A DNA stretch of 64,000 nucleotides from Auanema rhodensis (Eukaryota; Nematoda; Chromadorea; Rhabditida; Rhabditidae), in NCBI GenBank assembly GCA_964057225.1, contig OZ059896.1, positions 18,968,501 to 19,032,500 of the forward strand, given 5' to 3'. This document shows positions 36,848 through 51,940 of this stretch, in pieces; the stretch's first letter is position 1, and each line of letters starts with the position of its first letter. Both the position numbers and the translations under genes were made by a program. The notes beneath the pieces are model-generated. The model saw nothing but the letters and a program-made list of their open reading frames with translations. It had not been told where the DNA came from and made no database searches.

Positions 36848-39800
36848 GTTGATATCTCGGTGCATTTTTAAGCTAGCGCAAATCTGATAACACAGATCGA
36901 CGCAGCTTAAAAATCCGCATCGAATGCACTATACTACATTGAGAAACGCTTAATACAAAAATTAGTTATGATCGTTTGAAAAATGATGCATTAGTGTATG
37001 TTGAGTTTCCATGTACACTCAACATTGCTTCCAAAAACATTTTGACAAAAATTTTTTCGAAAAATTTCAAAATAATTTAGCAAAAAGTAGATGTTTTTAG
37101 ATTCCTTTTTTCAAGGCAAAGACGATGGACAATGTTATTCAACGAAAAAATTAATTCTTCAGGGTGAAAATCGAGGATATAAGTGTGAACTTATATCAGT
37201 TGATATCTCGGTGCATTTTTAAGCTAGCGCAAATCTGATAACACAGATCGATGCAGCTTAAAAATCCGCATCGAATGCACTATACTACATTAAGAAACGC
37301 TTAATACAAAAATTAGTTATGATCGTTTGAAAAATGATGCATTAGTGTATGTTGAGTTTCCATGTACACTCAACATTGCTTCCAAAAACAATTTGACAAA
37401 AATTTTTTCGAAAAATTTCAAAATAATTTAGCAAAAAGTAGATGTTTTTAGATTCCTTTTTTCAAGGCAAAGACGATGGACAATGTTATTCAATGAAAAA
37501 ATTAATTCTTCAGGGTGAAAATCGAGGATATAAGTGTGAACTTATATCAGTTGATATCTCGGTGCATTTTTAAGCTAGCGCAAATCTCATAACACAGATC
37601 GACGCAGCTTAAAAATCCGCATCGAATGCACTATACTACATTGAGAAACGCTTAATACAAAAATTAGTTATGATCGTTTGAAAAATGATGCATTAGTGTA
37701 TGTTGAGTTTCCATGTACACTCAACATTGCTTCCAAAAACATTTTGACAAAAATTTTTTCGAAAAATTTCAAAATAATTTAGCAAAAAGTAGATGTTTTT
37801 AGATTCCTTTTTTCAAGGCAAAGACGATGGACAATGTTATTCAACGAAAAAATTAATTCTTCAGGGTGAAAATCGAGGATATAAGTGTGAACTTATATCA
37901 GTTGATATCTCGGTGCATTTTTAAGCTAGCGCAAATCTGATAACACAGATCGATGCAGCTTAAAAATCCGCATCGAATGCACTATACTACATTAAGAAAC
38001 GCTTAATACAAAAATTAGTTATGATCGTTTGAAAAATGATGCATTAGTGTATGTTGAGTTTCCATGTACACTCAACATTGCTTCCAAAAACAATTTGACA
38101 AAAATTTTTTCGAAAAATTTCAAAATAATTTAGCAAAAAGTAGATGTTTTTAGATTCCTTTTTTCAAGGCAAAGACGATGGACAATGTTATTCAATGAAA
38201 AAATTAATTCTTCAGGGTGAAAATCGAGGATATAAATGTGAACTTATATCAGTTGATATCTCGGTGCATTTTTAAGCTAGCGCAAATCTCATAACACAGA
38301 TCGACGCAGCCTAAAAATCCGCATCGAATGCACTATACTACATTGAGAAACGCTTAATACAAAAATTAGTTATGATCGTTTGAAAAATGATGCATTAGTG
38401 TATGTTGAGTTTCCATGTACACTCAACATTGCTTCCAAAAACATTTTGACAAAAATTTTTTCGAAAAATTTCAAAATAATTTAGCAAAAAGTAGATGTTT
38501 TTAGATTCCTTTTTTCAAGGCAAAGACGATGGACAATGTTATTCAATGAAAAAATTAATTCTTCAGGGTGAAAATCGAGGATATAAGTGTGAACTTATAT
38601 CAGTTGATATCTCGGTGCATTTTTAAGCTAGCGCAAATCTCATAACACAGATCGACGCAGCTTAAAAATCCGCATCGAATGCACTTTACTACATTGAGAA
38701 ACGCTTAATACAAAAATTAGTCATGATCGTTTGAAAAATGATGCATTAGTGTATGTTGAGTTTCCATGTACACTCAACATTGCTTCCAAAAACATTTTGA
38801 CAAAAATTTTTTCGAAAATTTTCAGAATAATTTAGCAAAAAGTAGATGTTTTCAGATTCCTTTTTTCAAGGCAAAGACGATGGACAATGTTATTCAATGA
38901 AAAAATTAATTCTTCAGGGTGAAAATCGAGGATATAAGTGTGAACTTATATCAGTTGATATCTCGGTGCATTTTTAAGCTAGCGCAAATCTCATAACACA
39001 GATCGACGCAGCTTAAAAATCCGCATCGAATGCACTATACTACATTGAGAAACGCTTAATACAAAAATTAGTTATGATCGTTTGAAAAATGATGCATTAG
39101 TGTATGTTGAGTTTCCATGTACACTCAACATTGCTTCCAAAAACATTTTGACAAAAATTTTTTCGAAACATTTCAAAATAATTTAGCAAAAAGTAGATGT
39201 TTTTAGATTCCTTTTTACAAGGCAAAGACGATGGACAATGTTATTCAATGAAAAAATTAATTCTTCAGGGTGAAAATCGAGGATATAAGTGTGAACTTAT
39301 ATCAGTTGATATCTCGGTGCATTTTTAAGCTAGCGCAAATCTCATAACACAGATCGACGCAGCTTAAAAATCCGCATCGAATGCACTATACTACATTGAG
39401 AAACGCTTAATACAAAAATTAGTTATGATCGTTTGAAAAATGATGCATTAGTGTATGTTGAGTTTCCATGTACACTCAACATTGCTTCCAAAAACATTTT
39501 GACAAAAATTTTTTCGAAAAATTTCAAAATAATTTAGCAAAAAGTAGATGTTTTTAGATTCCTTTTTTCAAGGCAAAGACGATGGACAATGTTATTCAAT
39601 GAAAAAATTAATTCTTCAGGGTGAAAATCGAGGATATAAGTGTGAACTTATATCAGTTGATATCTCGGTGCATTTTTAAGCTAGCGCAAATCTCATAACA
39701 CAGATCGACGCAGCTTAAAAATCCGCATCGAATGCACTTTACTACATTGAGAAACGCTTAATACAAAAATTAGTCATGATCGTTTGAAAAATGATGCATT

Positions 39801-42112
39801 AGTGTATGTTGAGTTTCCATGTACACTCAACATTGCTTCCAAAAACATTTTGACAAAAATTTTTTCGAAAATTTTCAGAATAATTTAGCAAAAAGTAGAT
39901 GTTTTCAGATTCCTTTTTTCAAGGCAAAGACGATGGACAATGTTATTCAATGAAAAAATTAATTCTTCAGGGTGAAAATCGAGGATATAAGTGTGAACTT
40001 ATATCAGTTGATATCTCGGTGCATTTTTAAGCTAGCGCAAATCTCATAACACAGATCGACGCAGCTTAAAAATCCGCATCGAATGCACTATACTACATTG
40101 AGAAACGCTTAATACAAAAATTAGTTATGATCGTTTGAAAAATGATGCATTAGTGTATGTTGAGTTTCCATGTACACTCAACATTGCTTCCAAAAACATT
40201 TTGACAAAAATTTTTTCGAAAAGTTTCAAGATAATTTAGCGAAAAGTAGATGTTTTTAGATTCCTTTTTTCAAGGCAAAGACGATGGACAATGATATTCA
40301 ACGAAAAAATTAATTCTTCAGGGTGAAAATCGAGGATATAAGTGTGAACTTATATCAGTTGATATCTCGGTGCATTTTTAAGCTAGCGCAAATCTCATAA
40401 CACAGATCGACGCAGCTTAAAAATCCACATCGAATGCACTATACTACATTGAGAAACGCTTAATACAAAAATTAGTTATGATCGTTTGAAAAATGATGCA
40501 TTAGTGTATGTTGAGTTTCCATGTACACTCAACATTGCTTCCAAAAACATTTTGACAAAAATTTTTTCGAAAAGTTTCAAGATAATTTAGCGAAAAGTAG
40601 ATGTTTTTAGATTCCTTTTTTCAAGGCAAAGACGATGGACAATGATATTCAACGAAAAAATTAATTCTTCAGGGTGAAAATCGAGGATATAAGTGTGAAC
40701 TTATATCAGTTGATATCTCGGTGCATTTTTAAGCTAGCGCAAATCTCATAACACAGATCGACGCAGCTTAAAAATCCACATCGAATGCACTATACTACAT
40801 TGAGAAACGCTTAATACAAAAATTAGTTATGATCGTTTGAAAAATGATGCATTAGTGTATGTTGAGTTTCTATGTACACTCAACATTGCTTCCAAAAACA
40901 TTTTGACAAAAATTTTTTCGAAAAATTTCAAAATAATTTAGCGAAAAGTAGATGTTTTTAGATTCTTTTTTTCAAGGCAAAGACGATGGACAATGTTATT
41001 CAACGAAAAAATTAATTCTTCAGGGTGAAAATCGATGATATAAGTGTGAACTTATATCAGTTGATATCTCGGTGCATTTTTAAGCTAGCGCAAATCTGAT
41101 AACACAGATCGATGCAGCTTAAAAATCCGCATCGAATGCACTATACTACATTGAGAAACGCTTAATACAAAAATTAGTTATGATCGTTTGAAAAATGATG
41201 CATTAGTGTATGTTGAGTTTCCATGTACACTCAACATTGCTTCAAAAAACATTTTGACAAAAATTTTTTCGAAAAATTTCAAAATAATTTAGCAAAAAGT
41301 AGATGTTTTCAGATTCCTTTTTTCAAGGCAAAGACGATGGACAATGTTATTCAACGAAAAAATTAATTCTTCAGGGTGAAAATCGAGGATATAAGTGTGA
41401 ACTTATATCAGTTGATATCTCGGTGCATTTTTAAGCTAGCGCAAATCTCATAACACAGATCGACGCAGCTTAAAAATCCGCATCGAATGCACTATACTAC
41501 ATTGAGAAACGCTTAATACGAAAATTAGTTATGATCGTTTGAAAAATGATGCATTAGTGTATGTTGAGTTTCCATGTACACTCAACATTGCTTCCAAAAA
41601 CATTTTGACAAAAATTTTTTCGAAAAGTTTCAAGATAATTTAGCGAAAAGTAGATGTTTTTAGATTCCTTTTTTCAAGGCAAAGACGATGGACAATGATA
41701 TTCAACGAAAAAATTAATTCTTCAGGGTGAAAATCGAGGATATAAGTGTGAACTTATATCAGTTGATATCTCGGTGCATTTTTAAGCTAGCGCAAATCTC
41801 ATAACACAGATCGACGCAGCTTAAAAATCCGCATCGAATGCACTATACTACATTGAGAAACGCTTAATACAAAAATTAGTTATGATCGTTTGAAAAATGA
41901 TGCATTAGTGTATGTTGAGTTTCCATGTACACTCAACATTGCTTCCAAAAACATTTTGACAAAAATTTTTTCGAAAATTTTCAGAATAATTTAGCAAAAA
42001 GTAGATGTTTTCAGATTCCTTTTTTCAAGGCAAAGACGATGGACAATGTTATTTAACGAAAAAATTAATTCTTCAGGGTGAAAATCGAGGATATAAGTGT
42101 GAACTTATATCA
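36848..42112 (+). repeat. 15-unit higher-order repeat, copy 1 (5,265 bp)
   Basis: Units 106-120 recur as units 121-135, offset 5,265 bp. Markers: ATTAAGAAACG with ACAATTTGAC in units 107 and 109 (again 122 and 124), TATAAATGTG at the end of 109 (and 124), CTTTACTAC plus AGTCATG in 111 and 114 (126 and 129), CGAAACATTTC in 112 (127), CCACATCG plus TTTCTATG plus CGATGAT in 117 (132), ATACGAAAAT in 119 (134), TTATTTAACG in 120 (135). Private changes such as CAGCCTAAAA (110), CTTTTTACAAGG (112) and CTTCAAAAAAC (118) are confined to this copy. The AAAAGTTTC and CAATGATATTC alleles first appear here, in unit 115. Confidence 0.88.
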
Positions 42113-45100
42113 GTTGATATCTCGGTGCATTTTTAAGCTAGCGCAAATCTGATAACACAGATCGACGCAGCTTAAAAATCCGCATCGAATGCACTATACT
42201 ACATTGAGAAACGCTTAATACAAAAATTAGTTATGATCGTTTGAAAAATGATGCATTAGTGTATGTTGAGTTTCTATGTACACTCAACATTGCTTCCAAA
42301 AACATTTTGACAAAAATTTTTTCGAAAAATTTCAAAATAATTTAGCAAAAAGTAGATGTTTTTAGATTCCTTTTTTCAAGGCAAAGACGATGGACAATGT
42401 TATTCAACGAAAAAATTAATTCTTCAGGGTGAAAATCGAGGATATAAGTGTGAACTTATATCAGTTGATATCTCGGTGCATTTTTAAGCTAGCGCAAATC
42501 TGATAACACAGATCGATGCAGCTTAAAAATCCGCATCGAATGCACTATACTACATTAAGAAACGCTTAATACAAAAATTAGTTATGATCGTTTGAAAAAT
42601 GATGCATTAGTGTATGTTGAGTTTCCATGTACACTCAACATTGCTTCCAAAAACAATTTGACAAAAATTTTTTCGAAAAATTTCAAAATAATTTAGCAAA
42701 AAGTAGATGTTTTTAGATTCCTTTTTTCAAGGCAAAGACGATGGACAATGTTATTCAATGAAAAAATTAATTCTTCAGGGTGAAAATCGAGGATATAAGT
42801 GTGAACTTATATCAGTTGATATCTCGGTGCATTTTTAAGCTAGCGCAAATCTCATAACACAGATCGACGCAGCTTAAAAATCCGCATCGAATGCACTATA
42901 CTACATTGAGAAACGCTTAATACAAAAATTAGTTATGATCGTTTGAAAAATGATGCATTAGTGTATGTTGAGTTTCCATGTACACTCAACATTGCTTCCA
43001 AAAACATTTTGACAAAAATTTTTTCGAAAAATTTCAAAATAATTTAGCAAAAAGTAGATGTTTTTAGATTCCTTTTTTCAAGGCAAAGACGATGGACAAT
43101 GTTATTCAACGAAAAAATTAATTCTTCAGGGTGAAAATCGAGGATATAAGTGTGAACTTATATCAGTTGATATCTCGGTGCATTTTTAAGCTAGCGCAAA
43201 TCTGATAACACAGATCGATGCAGCTTAAAAATCCGCATCGAATGCACTATACTACATTAAGAAACGCTTAATACAAAAATTAGTTATGATCGTTTGAAAA
43301 ATGATGCATTAGTGTATGTTGAGTTTCCATGTACACTCAACATTGCTTCCAAAAACAATTTGACAAAAATTTTTTCGAAAAATTTCAAAATAATTTAGCA
43401 AAAAGTAGATGTTTTTAGATTCCTTTTTTCAAGGCAAAGACGATGGACAATGTTATTCAATGAAAAAATTAATTCTTCAGGGTGAAAATCGAGGATATAA
43501 ATGTGAACTTATATCAGTTGATATCTCGGTGCATTTTTAAGCTAGCGCAAATCTCATAACACAGATCGACGCAGCTTAAAAATCCGCATCGAATGCACTA
43601 TACTACATTGAGAAACGCTTAATACAAAAATTAGTTATGATCGTTTGAAAAATGATGCATTAGTGTATGTTGAGTTTCCATGTACACTCAACATTGCTTC
43701 CAAAAACATTTTGACAAAAATTTTTTCGAAAAATTTCAAAATAATTTAGCAAAAAGTAGATGTTTTTAGATTCCTTTTTTCAAGGCAAAGACGATGGACA
43801 ATGTTATTCAATGAAAAAATTAATTCTTCAGGGTGAAAATCGAGGATATAAGTGTGAACTTATATCAGTTGATATCTCGGTGCATTTTTAAGCTAGCGCA
43901 AATCTCATAACACAGATCGACGCAGCTTAAAAATCCGCATCGAATGCACTTTACTACATTGAGAAACGCTTAATACAAAAATTAGTCATGATCGTTTGAA
44001 AAATGATGCATTAGTGTATGTTGAGTTTCCATGTACACTCAACATTGCTTCCAAAAACATTTTGACAAAAATTTTTTCGAAAATTTTCAGAATAATTTAG
44101 CAAAAAGTAGATGTTTTCAGATTCCTTTTTTCAAGGCAAAGACGATGGACAATGTTATTCAATGAAAAAATTAATTCTTCAGGGTGAAAATCGAGGATAT
44201 AAGTGTGAACTTATATCAGTTGATATCTCGGTGCATTTTTAAGCTAGCGCAAATCTCATAACACAGATCGACGCAGCTTAAAAATCCGCATCGAATGCAC
44301 TATACTACATTGAGAAACGCTTAATACAAAAATTAGTTATGATCGTTTGAAAAATGATGCATTAGTGTATGTTGAGTTTCCATGTACACTCAACATTGCT
44401 TCCAAAAACATTTTGACAAAAATTTTTTCGAAACATTTCAAAATAATTTAGCAAAAAGTAGATGTTTTTAGATTCCTTTTTTCAAGGCAAAGACGATGGA
44501 CAATGTTATTCAATGAAAAAATTAATTCTTCAGGGTGAAAATCGAGGATATAAGTGTGAACTTATATCAGTTGATATCTCGGTGCATTTTTAAGCTAGCG
44601 CAAATCTCATAACACAGATCGACGCAGCTTAAAAATCCGCATCGAATGCACTATACTACATTGAGAAACGCTTAATACAAAAATTAGTTATGATCGTTTG
44701 AAAAATGATGCATTAGTGTATGTTGAGTTTCCATGTACACTCAACATTGCTTCCAAAAACATTTTGACAAAAATTTTTTCGAAAAATTTCAAAATAATTT
44801 AGCAAAAAGTAGATGTTTTTAGATTCCTTTTTTCAAGGCAAAGACGATGGACAATGTTATTCAATGAAAAAATTAATTCTTCAGGGTGAAAATCGAGGAT
44901 ATAAGTGTGAACTTATATCAGTTGATATCTCGGTGCATTTTTAAGCTAGCGCAAATCTCATAACACAGATCGACGCAGCTTAAAAATCCGCATCGAATGC
45001 ACTTTACTACATTGAGAAACGCTTAATACAAAAATTAGTCATGATCGTTTGAAAAATGATGCATTAGTGTATGTTGAGTTTCCATGTACACTCAACATTG

Positions 45101-47377
45101 CTTCCAAAAACATTTTGACAAAAATTTTTTCGAAAATTTTCAGAATAATTTAGCAAAAAGTAGATGTTTTCAGATTCCTTTTTTTAAGGCAAAGACGATG
45201 GACAATGTTATTCAATGAAAAAATTAATTCTTCAGGGTGAAAATCGAGGATATAAGTGTGAACTTATATCAGTTGATATCTCGGTGCATTTTTAAGCTAG
45301 CGCAAATCTCATAACACAGATCGACGCAGCTTAAAAATCCGCATCGAATGCACTATACTACATTGAGAAACGCTTAATACAAAAATTAGTTATGATCGTT
45401 TGAAAAATGATGCATTAGTGTATGTTGAGTTTCCATGTACACTCAACATTGCTTCCAAAAACATTTTGACAAAAATTTTTTCGAAACATTTCAAAATAAT
45501 TTAGCAAAAAGTAGATGTTTTTAGATTCCTTTCTTCAAGGCAAAGACGATGGACAATGTTATTCAATGAAAAAATTAATTCTTCAGGGTGAAAATCGAGG
45601 ATATAAGTGTGAACTTATATCAGTTGATATCTCGGTGCATTTTTAAGCTAGCGCAAATCTGATAACACAGATCGACGCAGCTTAAAAATCCGCATCGAAT
45701 GCACTATACTACATTGAGAAACGCTTAATACGAAAATTAGTTATGATCGTTTGAAAAATGATGCATTAGTGTATGTTGAGTTTCCATGTACACTCAACAT
45801 TGCTTCCAAAAACATTTTGACAAAAATTTTTTCGAAAAGTTTCAAGATAATTTAGCGAAAAGTAGATGTTTTTAGATTCCTTTTTTCAAGGCAAAGACGA
45901 TGGACAATGATATTCAACGAAAAAATTAATTCTTCAGGGTGAAAATCGAGGATATAAGTGTGAACTTATATCAGTTGATATCTCGGTGCATTTTTAAGCT
46001 AGCGCAAATCTCATAACACAGATCGACGCAGCTTAAAAATCCACATCGAATGCACTATACTACATTGAGAAACGCTTAATACAAAAATTAGTTATGATCG
46101 TTTGAAAAATGATGCATTAGTGTATGTTGAGTTTCTATGTACACTCAACATTGCTTCCAAAAACATTTTGACAAAAATTTTTTCGAAAAATTTCAAAATA
46201 ATTTAGCGAAAAGTAGATGTTTTTAGATTCTTTTTTTCAAGGCAAAGACGATGGACAATGTTATTCAACGAAAAAATTAATTCTTCAGGGTGAAAATCGA
46301 TGATATAAGTGTGAACTTATATCAGTTGATATCTCGGTGCATTTTTAAGCTAGCGCAAATCTGATAACACAGATCGATGCAGCTTAAAAATCCGCATCGA
46401 ATGCACTATACTACATTGAGAAACGCTTAATACAAAAATTAGTTATGATCGTTTGAAAAATGATGCATTAGTGTATGTTGAGTTTCCATGTACACTCAAC
46501 ATTGCTTCCAAAAACATTTTGACAAAAATTTTTTCGAAAAATTTCAAAATAATTTAGCAAAAAGTAGATGTTTTCAGATTCCTTTTTTCAAGGCAAAGAC
46601 GATGGACAATGTTATTCAACGAAAAAATTAATTCTTCAGGGTGAAAATCGAGGATATAAGTGTGAACTTATATCAGTTGATATCTCGGTGCATTTTTAAG
46701 CTAGCGCAAATCTCATAACACAGATCGACGCAGCTTAAAAATCCGCATCGAATGCACTATACTACATTGAGAAACGCTTAATACGAAAATTAGTTATGAT
46801 CGTTTGAAAAATGATGCATTAGTGTATGTTGAGTTTCCATGTACACTCAACATTGCTTCCAAAAACATTTTGACAAAAATTTTTTCGAAAAGTTTCAAGA
46901 TAATTTAGCGAAAAGTAGATGTTTTTAGATTCCTTTTTTCAAGGCAAAGACGATGGACAATGATATTCAACGAAAAAATTAATTCTTCAGGGTGAAAATC
47001 GAGGATATAAGTGTGAACTTATATCAGTTGATATCTCGGTGCATTTTTAAGCTAGCGCAAATCTCATAACACAGATCGACGCAGCTTAAAAATCCGCATC
47101 GAATGCACTATACTACATTGAGAAACGCTTAATACAAAAATTAGTTATGATCGTTTGAAAAATGATGCATTAGTGTATGTTGAGTTTCCATGTACACTCA
47201 ACATTGCTTCCAAAAACATTTTGACAAAAATTTTTTCGAAAATTTTCAGAATAATTTAGCAAAAAGTAGATGTTTTCAGATTCCTTTTTTCAAGGCAAAG
47301 ACGATGGACAATGTTATTTAACGAAAAAATTAATTCTTCAGGGTGAAAATCGAGGATATAAGTGTGAACTTATATCA
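42113..47377 (+). repeat. 15-unit higher-order repeat, copy 2 (5,265 bp)
   Basis: Units 121-135 follow copy 1 in order. The match is weakest at units 130-131, where 130 has the CGAAACATTTC type (with private CTTTCTTCAAGG) and 131 is CTGATAAC/ATACGAAAAT, whereas copy 1 has two AAAAGTTTC units (115, 116; the second with CCACATCG). That local difference without any change in period suggests conversion or compensating exchanges. Confidence 0.85.
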
Positions 47378-49483
47378 GTTGATATCTCGGTGCATTTTTA
47401 AGCTAGCGCAAATCTGATAACACAGATCGACGCAGCTTAAAAATCCGCATCGAATGCACTATACTACATTGAGAAACGCTTAATACAAAAATTAGTTATG
47501 ATCGTTTGAAAAATGATGCATTAGTGTATGTTGAGTTTCCATGTACACTCAACATTGCTTCCAAAAACATTTTGACAAAAATTTTTTCGAAAAGTTTCAA
47601 GATAATTTAGCGAAAAGTAGATGTTTTTAGATTCCTTTTTTCAAGGCAAAGACGATGGACAATGATATTCAACGAAAAAATTAATTCTTCAGGGTGAAAA
47701 TCGAGGATATAAGTGTGAACTTATATCAGTTGATATCTCGGTGCAATTTTAAGCTAGCGCAAATCTCATAACACAGATCGACGCAGCTTAAAAATCCACA
47801 TCGAATGCACTATACTACATTGAGAAACGCTTAATACAAAAATTAGTTATGATCGTTTGAAAAATGATGCATTAGTGTATGTTGAGTTTCTATGTACACT
47901 CAACATTGCTTCCAAAAACATTTTGACAAAAATTTTTTCGAAAAATTTCAAAATAATTTAGCGAAAAGTAGATGTTTTCAGATTCCTTTTTTCAAGGCAA
48001 AGACGATGGACAATGTTATTTAACGAAAAAATTAATTCTTCAGGGTGAAAATCGAGGATATAAGTGTGAACTTATATCAGTTGATATCTCGGTGCATTTT
48101 TAAGCTAGCGCAAATCTGATAACACAGATCGATGCAGCTTAAAAATCCGCATCGAATGCACTATACTACATTGAGAAACGCTTAATACAAAAATTAGTTA
48201 TGATCGTTTGAAAAATGATGCATTAGTGTATGTTGAGTTTCCATGTACACTCAACATTGCTTCCAAAAACATTTTGACAAAAATTTTTTCGAAAAATTTC
48301 AAAATAATTTAGCAAAAAGTAGATGTTTTCAGATTCCTTTTTTCAAGGCAAAGACGATGGACAATGTTATTCAACGAAAAAATTAATTCTTCAGGGTGAA
48401 AATCGAGGATATAAGTGTGAACTTATATCAGTTGATATCTCGGTGCATTTTTAAGCTAGCGCAAATCTCATAACACAGATCGACGCAGCTTAAAAATCCG
48501 CATCGAATGCACTATACTACATTGAGAAACGCTTAATACGAAAATTAGTTATGATCGTTTGAAAAATGATGCATTAGTGTATGTTGAGTTTCCATGTACA
48601 CTCAACATTGCTTCCAAAAACATTTTGACAAAAATTTTTTCGAAAAGTTTCAAGATAATTTAGCGAAAAGTAGATGTTTTTAGATTCCTTTTTTCAAGGC
48701 AAAGACGATGGACAATGATATTCAACGAAAAAATTAATTCTTCAGGGTGAAAATCGAGGATATAAGTGTGAACTTATATCAGTTGATATCTCGGTGCATT
48801 TTTAAGCTAGCGCAAATCTCATAACACAGATCGACGCAGCTTAAAAATCCGCATCGAATGCACTATACTACATTGAGAAACGCTTAATACAAAAATTAGT
48901 TATGATCGTTTGAAAAATGATGCATTAGTGTATGTTGAGTTTCCATGTACACTCAACATTGCTTCCAAAAACATTTTGACAAAAATTTTTTCGAAAATTT
49001 TCAGAATAATTTAGCAAAAAGTAGATGTTTTCAGATTCCTTTTTTCAAGGCAAAGACGATGGACAATGTTATTTAACGAAAAAATTAATTCTTCAGGGTG
49101 AAAATCGAGGATATAAGTGTGAACTTATATCAGTTGATATCTCGGTGCATTTTTAAGCTAGCGCAAATCTGATAACACAGATCGACGCAGCTTAAAAATC
49201 CGCATCGAATGCACTATACTACATTGAGAAACGCTTAATACAAAAATTAGTTATGATCGTTTGAAAAATGATGCATTAGTGTATGTTGAGTTTCCATGTA
49301 CACTCAACATTGCTTCCAAAAACATTTTGACAAAAATTTTTTCGAAAAGTTTCAAGATAATTTAGCGAAAAGTAGATGTTTTTAGATTCCTTTTTTCAAG
49401 GCAAAGACGATGGACAATGATATTCAACGAAAAAATTAATTCTTCAGGGTGAAAATCGAGGATATAAGTGTGAACTTATATCA
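45974..49483 (+). repeat. 5-unit repeat, two copies (1,755 bp each)
   Basis: Units 132-136 (45974-47728) recur as 137-141 (47729-49483): CCACATCG/TTTCTATG; T54 with CAAAAT; ATACGAAAAT with AAAAGTTTC; TTATTTAACG; CTGATAAC with AAAAGTTTC. Unit 137 is a recombinant, with the unit-132 5' part but GTTTTCAG, TTATTTAACG and CGAGGAT at its 3' end, as in units 135 and 140. This shorter repeat overlaps the end of the 15-unit copy. Confidence 0.82.
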
Positions 49484-51940
49484 GTTGATATCTCGGTGCA
49501 TTTTTAAGCTAGCGCAAATCTGATAACACAGATCGATGCAGCTTAAAAATCCGCATCGAATGCACTATACTACATTGAGAAACGCTTAATACAAAAATTA
49601 GTTATGATCGTTTGAAAAATGATGCATTAGTGTATGTTGAGTTTCCATGTACACTCAACATTGCTTCCAAAAACATTTTGACAAAAATTTTTTCGAAAAG
49701 TTTCAAGATAATTTAGCGAAAAGTAGATGTTTTTAGATTCCTTTTTTCAAGGCAAAGACGATGGACAATGATATTCAACGAAAAAATTAATTCTTCAGGG
49801 TGAAAATCGAGGATATAAGTGTGAACTTATATCAGTTGATATCTCGGTGCATTTTTAAGCTAGCGCAAATCTCATAACACAGATCGACGCAGCTTAAAAA
49901 TCCGCATCGAATGCACTATACTACATTGAGAAACGCTTAATACAAAAATTAGTTATGATCGTTTGAAAAATGATGCATTAGTGTATGTTGAGTTTCCATG
50001 TACACTCAACATTGCTTCCAAAAACATTTTGACAAAAATTTTTTCGAAAATTTTCAGAATAATTTAGCAAAAAGTAGATGTTTTCAGATTCCTTTTTTCA
50101 AGGCAAAGACGATGGACAATGTTATTTAACGAAAAAATTAATTCTTCAGGGTGAAAATCGAGGATATAAGTGTGAACTTATATCAGTTGATATCTCGGTG
50201 CATTTTTAAGCTAGCGCAAATCTGATAACACAGATCGACGCAGCTTAAAAATCCGCATCGAATGCACTATACTACATTGAGAAACGCTTAATACAAAAAT
50301 TAGTTATGATCGTTTGAAAAATGATGCATTAGTGTATGTTGAGTTTCCATGTACACTCAACATTGCTTCCAAAAACATTTTGACAAAAATTTTTTCGAAA
50401 ATTTTCAGAATAATTTAGCAAAAAGTAGATGTTTTCAGATTCCTTTTTTCAAGGCAAAGACGATGGACAATGTTATTTAACGAAAAAATTAATTCTTCAG
50501 GGTGAAAATCGAGGATATAAGTGTGAACTTATATCAGTTGATATCTCGGTGCATTTTTAAGCTAGCGCAAATCTGATAACACAGATCGACGCAGCTTAAA
50601 AATCCGCATCGAATGCACTATACTACATTGAGAAACGCTTAATACAAAAATTAGTTATGATCGTTTGAAAAATGATGCATTAGTGTATGTTGAGTTTCCA
50701 TGTACACTCAACATTGCTTCCAAAAACATTTTGACAAAAATTTTTTCGAAAAGTTTCAAGATAATTTAGCGAAAAGTAGATGTTTTTAGATTCCTTTTTT
50801 CAAGGCAAAGACGATGGACAATGATATTCAACGAAAAAATTAATTCTTCAGGGTGAAAATCGAGGATATAAGTGTGAACTTATATCAGTTGATATCTCGG
50901 TGCATTTTTAAGCTAGCGCAAATCTGATAACACAGATCGATGCAGCTTAAAAATCCGCATCGAATGCACTATACTACATTGAGAAACGCTTAATACAAAA
51001 ATTAGTTATGATCGTTTGAAAAATGATGCATTAGTGTATGTTGAGTTTCCATGTACACTCAACATTGCTTCCAAAAACATTTTGACAAAAATTTTTTCGA
51101 AAAGTTTCAAGATAATTTAGCGAAAAGTAGATGTTTTTAGATTCCTTTTTTCAAGGCAAAGACGATGGACAATGATATTCAACGAAAAAATTAATTCTTC
51201 AGGGTGAAAATCGAGGATATAAGTGTGAACTTATATCAGTTGATATCTCGGTGCATTTTTAAGCTAGCGCAAATCTCATAACACAGATCGACGCAGCTTA
51301 AAAATCCGCATCGAATGCACTATACTACATTGAGAAACGCTTAATACAAAAATTAGTTATGATCGTTTGAAAAATGATGCATTAGTGTATGTTGAGTTTC
51401 CATGTACACTCAACATTGCTTCCAAAAACATTTTGACAAAAATTTTTTCGAAAATTTTCAGAATAATTTAGCAAAAAGTAGATGTTTTCAGATTCCTTTT
51501 TTCAAGGCAAAGACGATGGACAATGTTATTTAACGAAAAAATTAATTCTTCAGGGTGAAAATCGAGGATATAAGTGTGAACTTATATCAGTTGATATCTC
51601 GGTGCATTTTTAAGCTAGCGCAAATCTGATAACACAGATCGACGCAGCTTAAAAATCCGCATCGAATGCACTATACTACATTGAGAAACGCTTAATACAA
51701 AAATTAGTTATGATCGTTTGAAAAATGATGCATTAGTGTATGTTGAGTTTCCATGTACACTCAACATTGCTTCCAAAAACATTTTGACAAAAATTTTTTC
51801 GAAAATTTTCAGAATAATTTAGCAAAAAGTAGATGTTTTCAGATTCCTTTTTTCAAGGCAAAGACGATGGACAATGTTATTTAACGAAAAAATTAATTCT
51901 TCAGGGTGAAAATCGAGGATATAAGTGTGAACTTATATCA
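49133..51940 (+). repeat. 4-unit repeat, two copies (1,404 bp each)
   Basis: Units 141-144 (49133-50536) recur as 145-148 (50537-51940). Order: C54 with AAAAGTTTC and GATATTC; T54 with AAAAGTTTC; CTCATAAC with AAAATTTTC and TTATTTAACG; CTGATAAC with AAAATTTTC and TTATTTAACG. No differences were noticed between the copies. Confidence 0.85.
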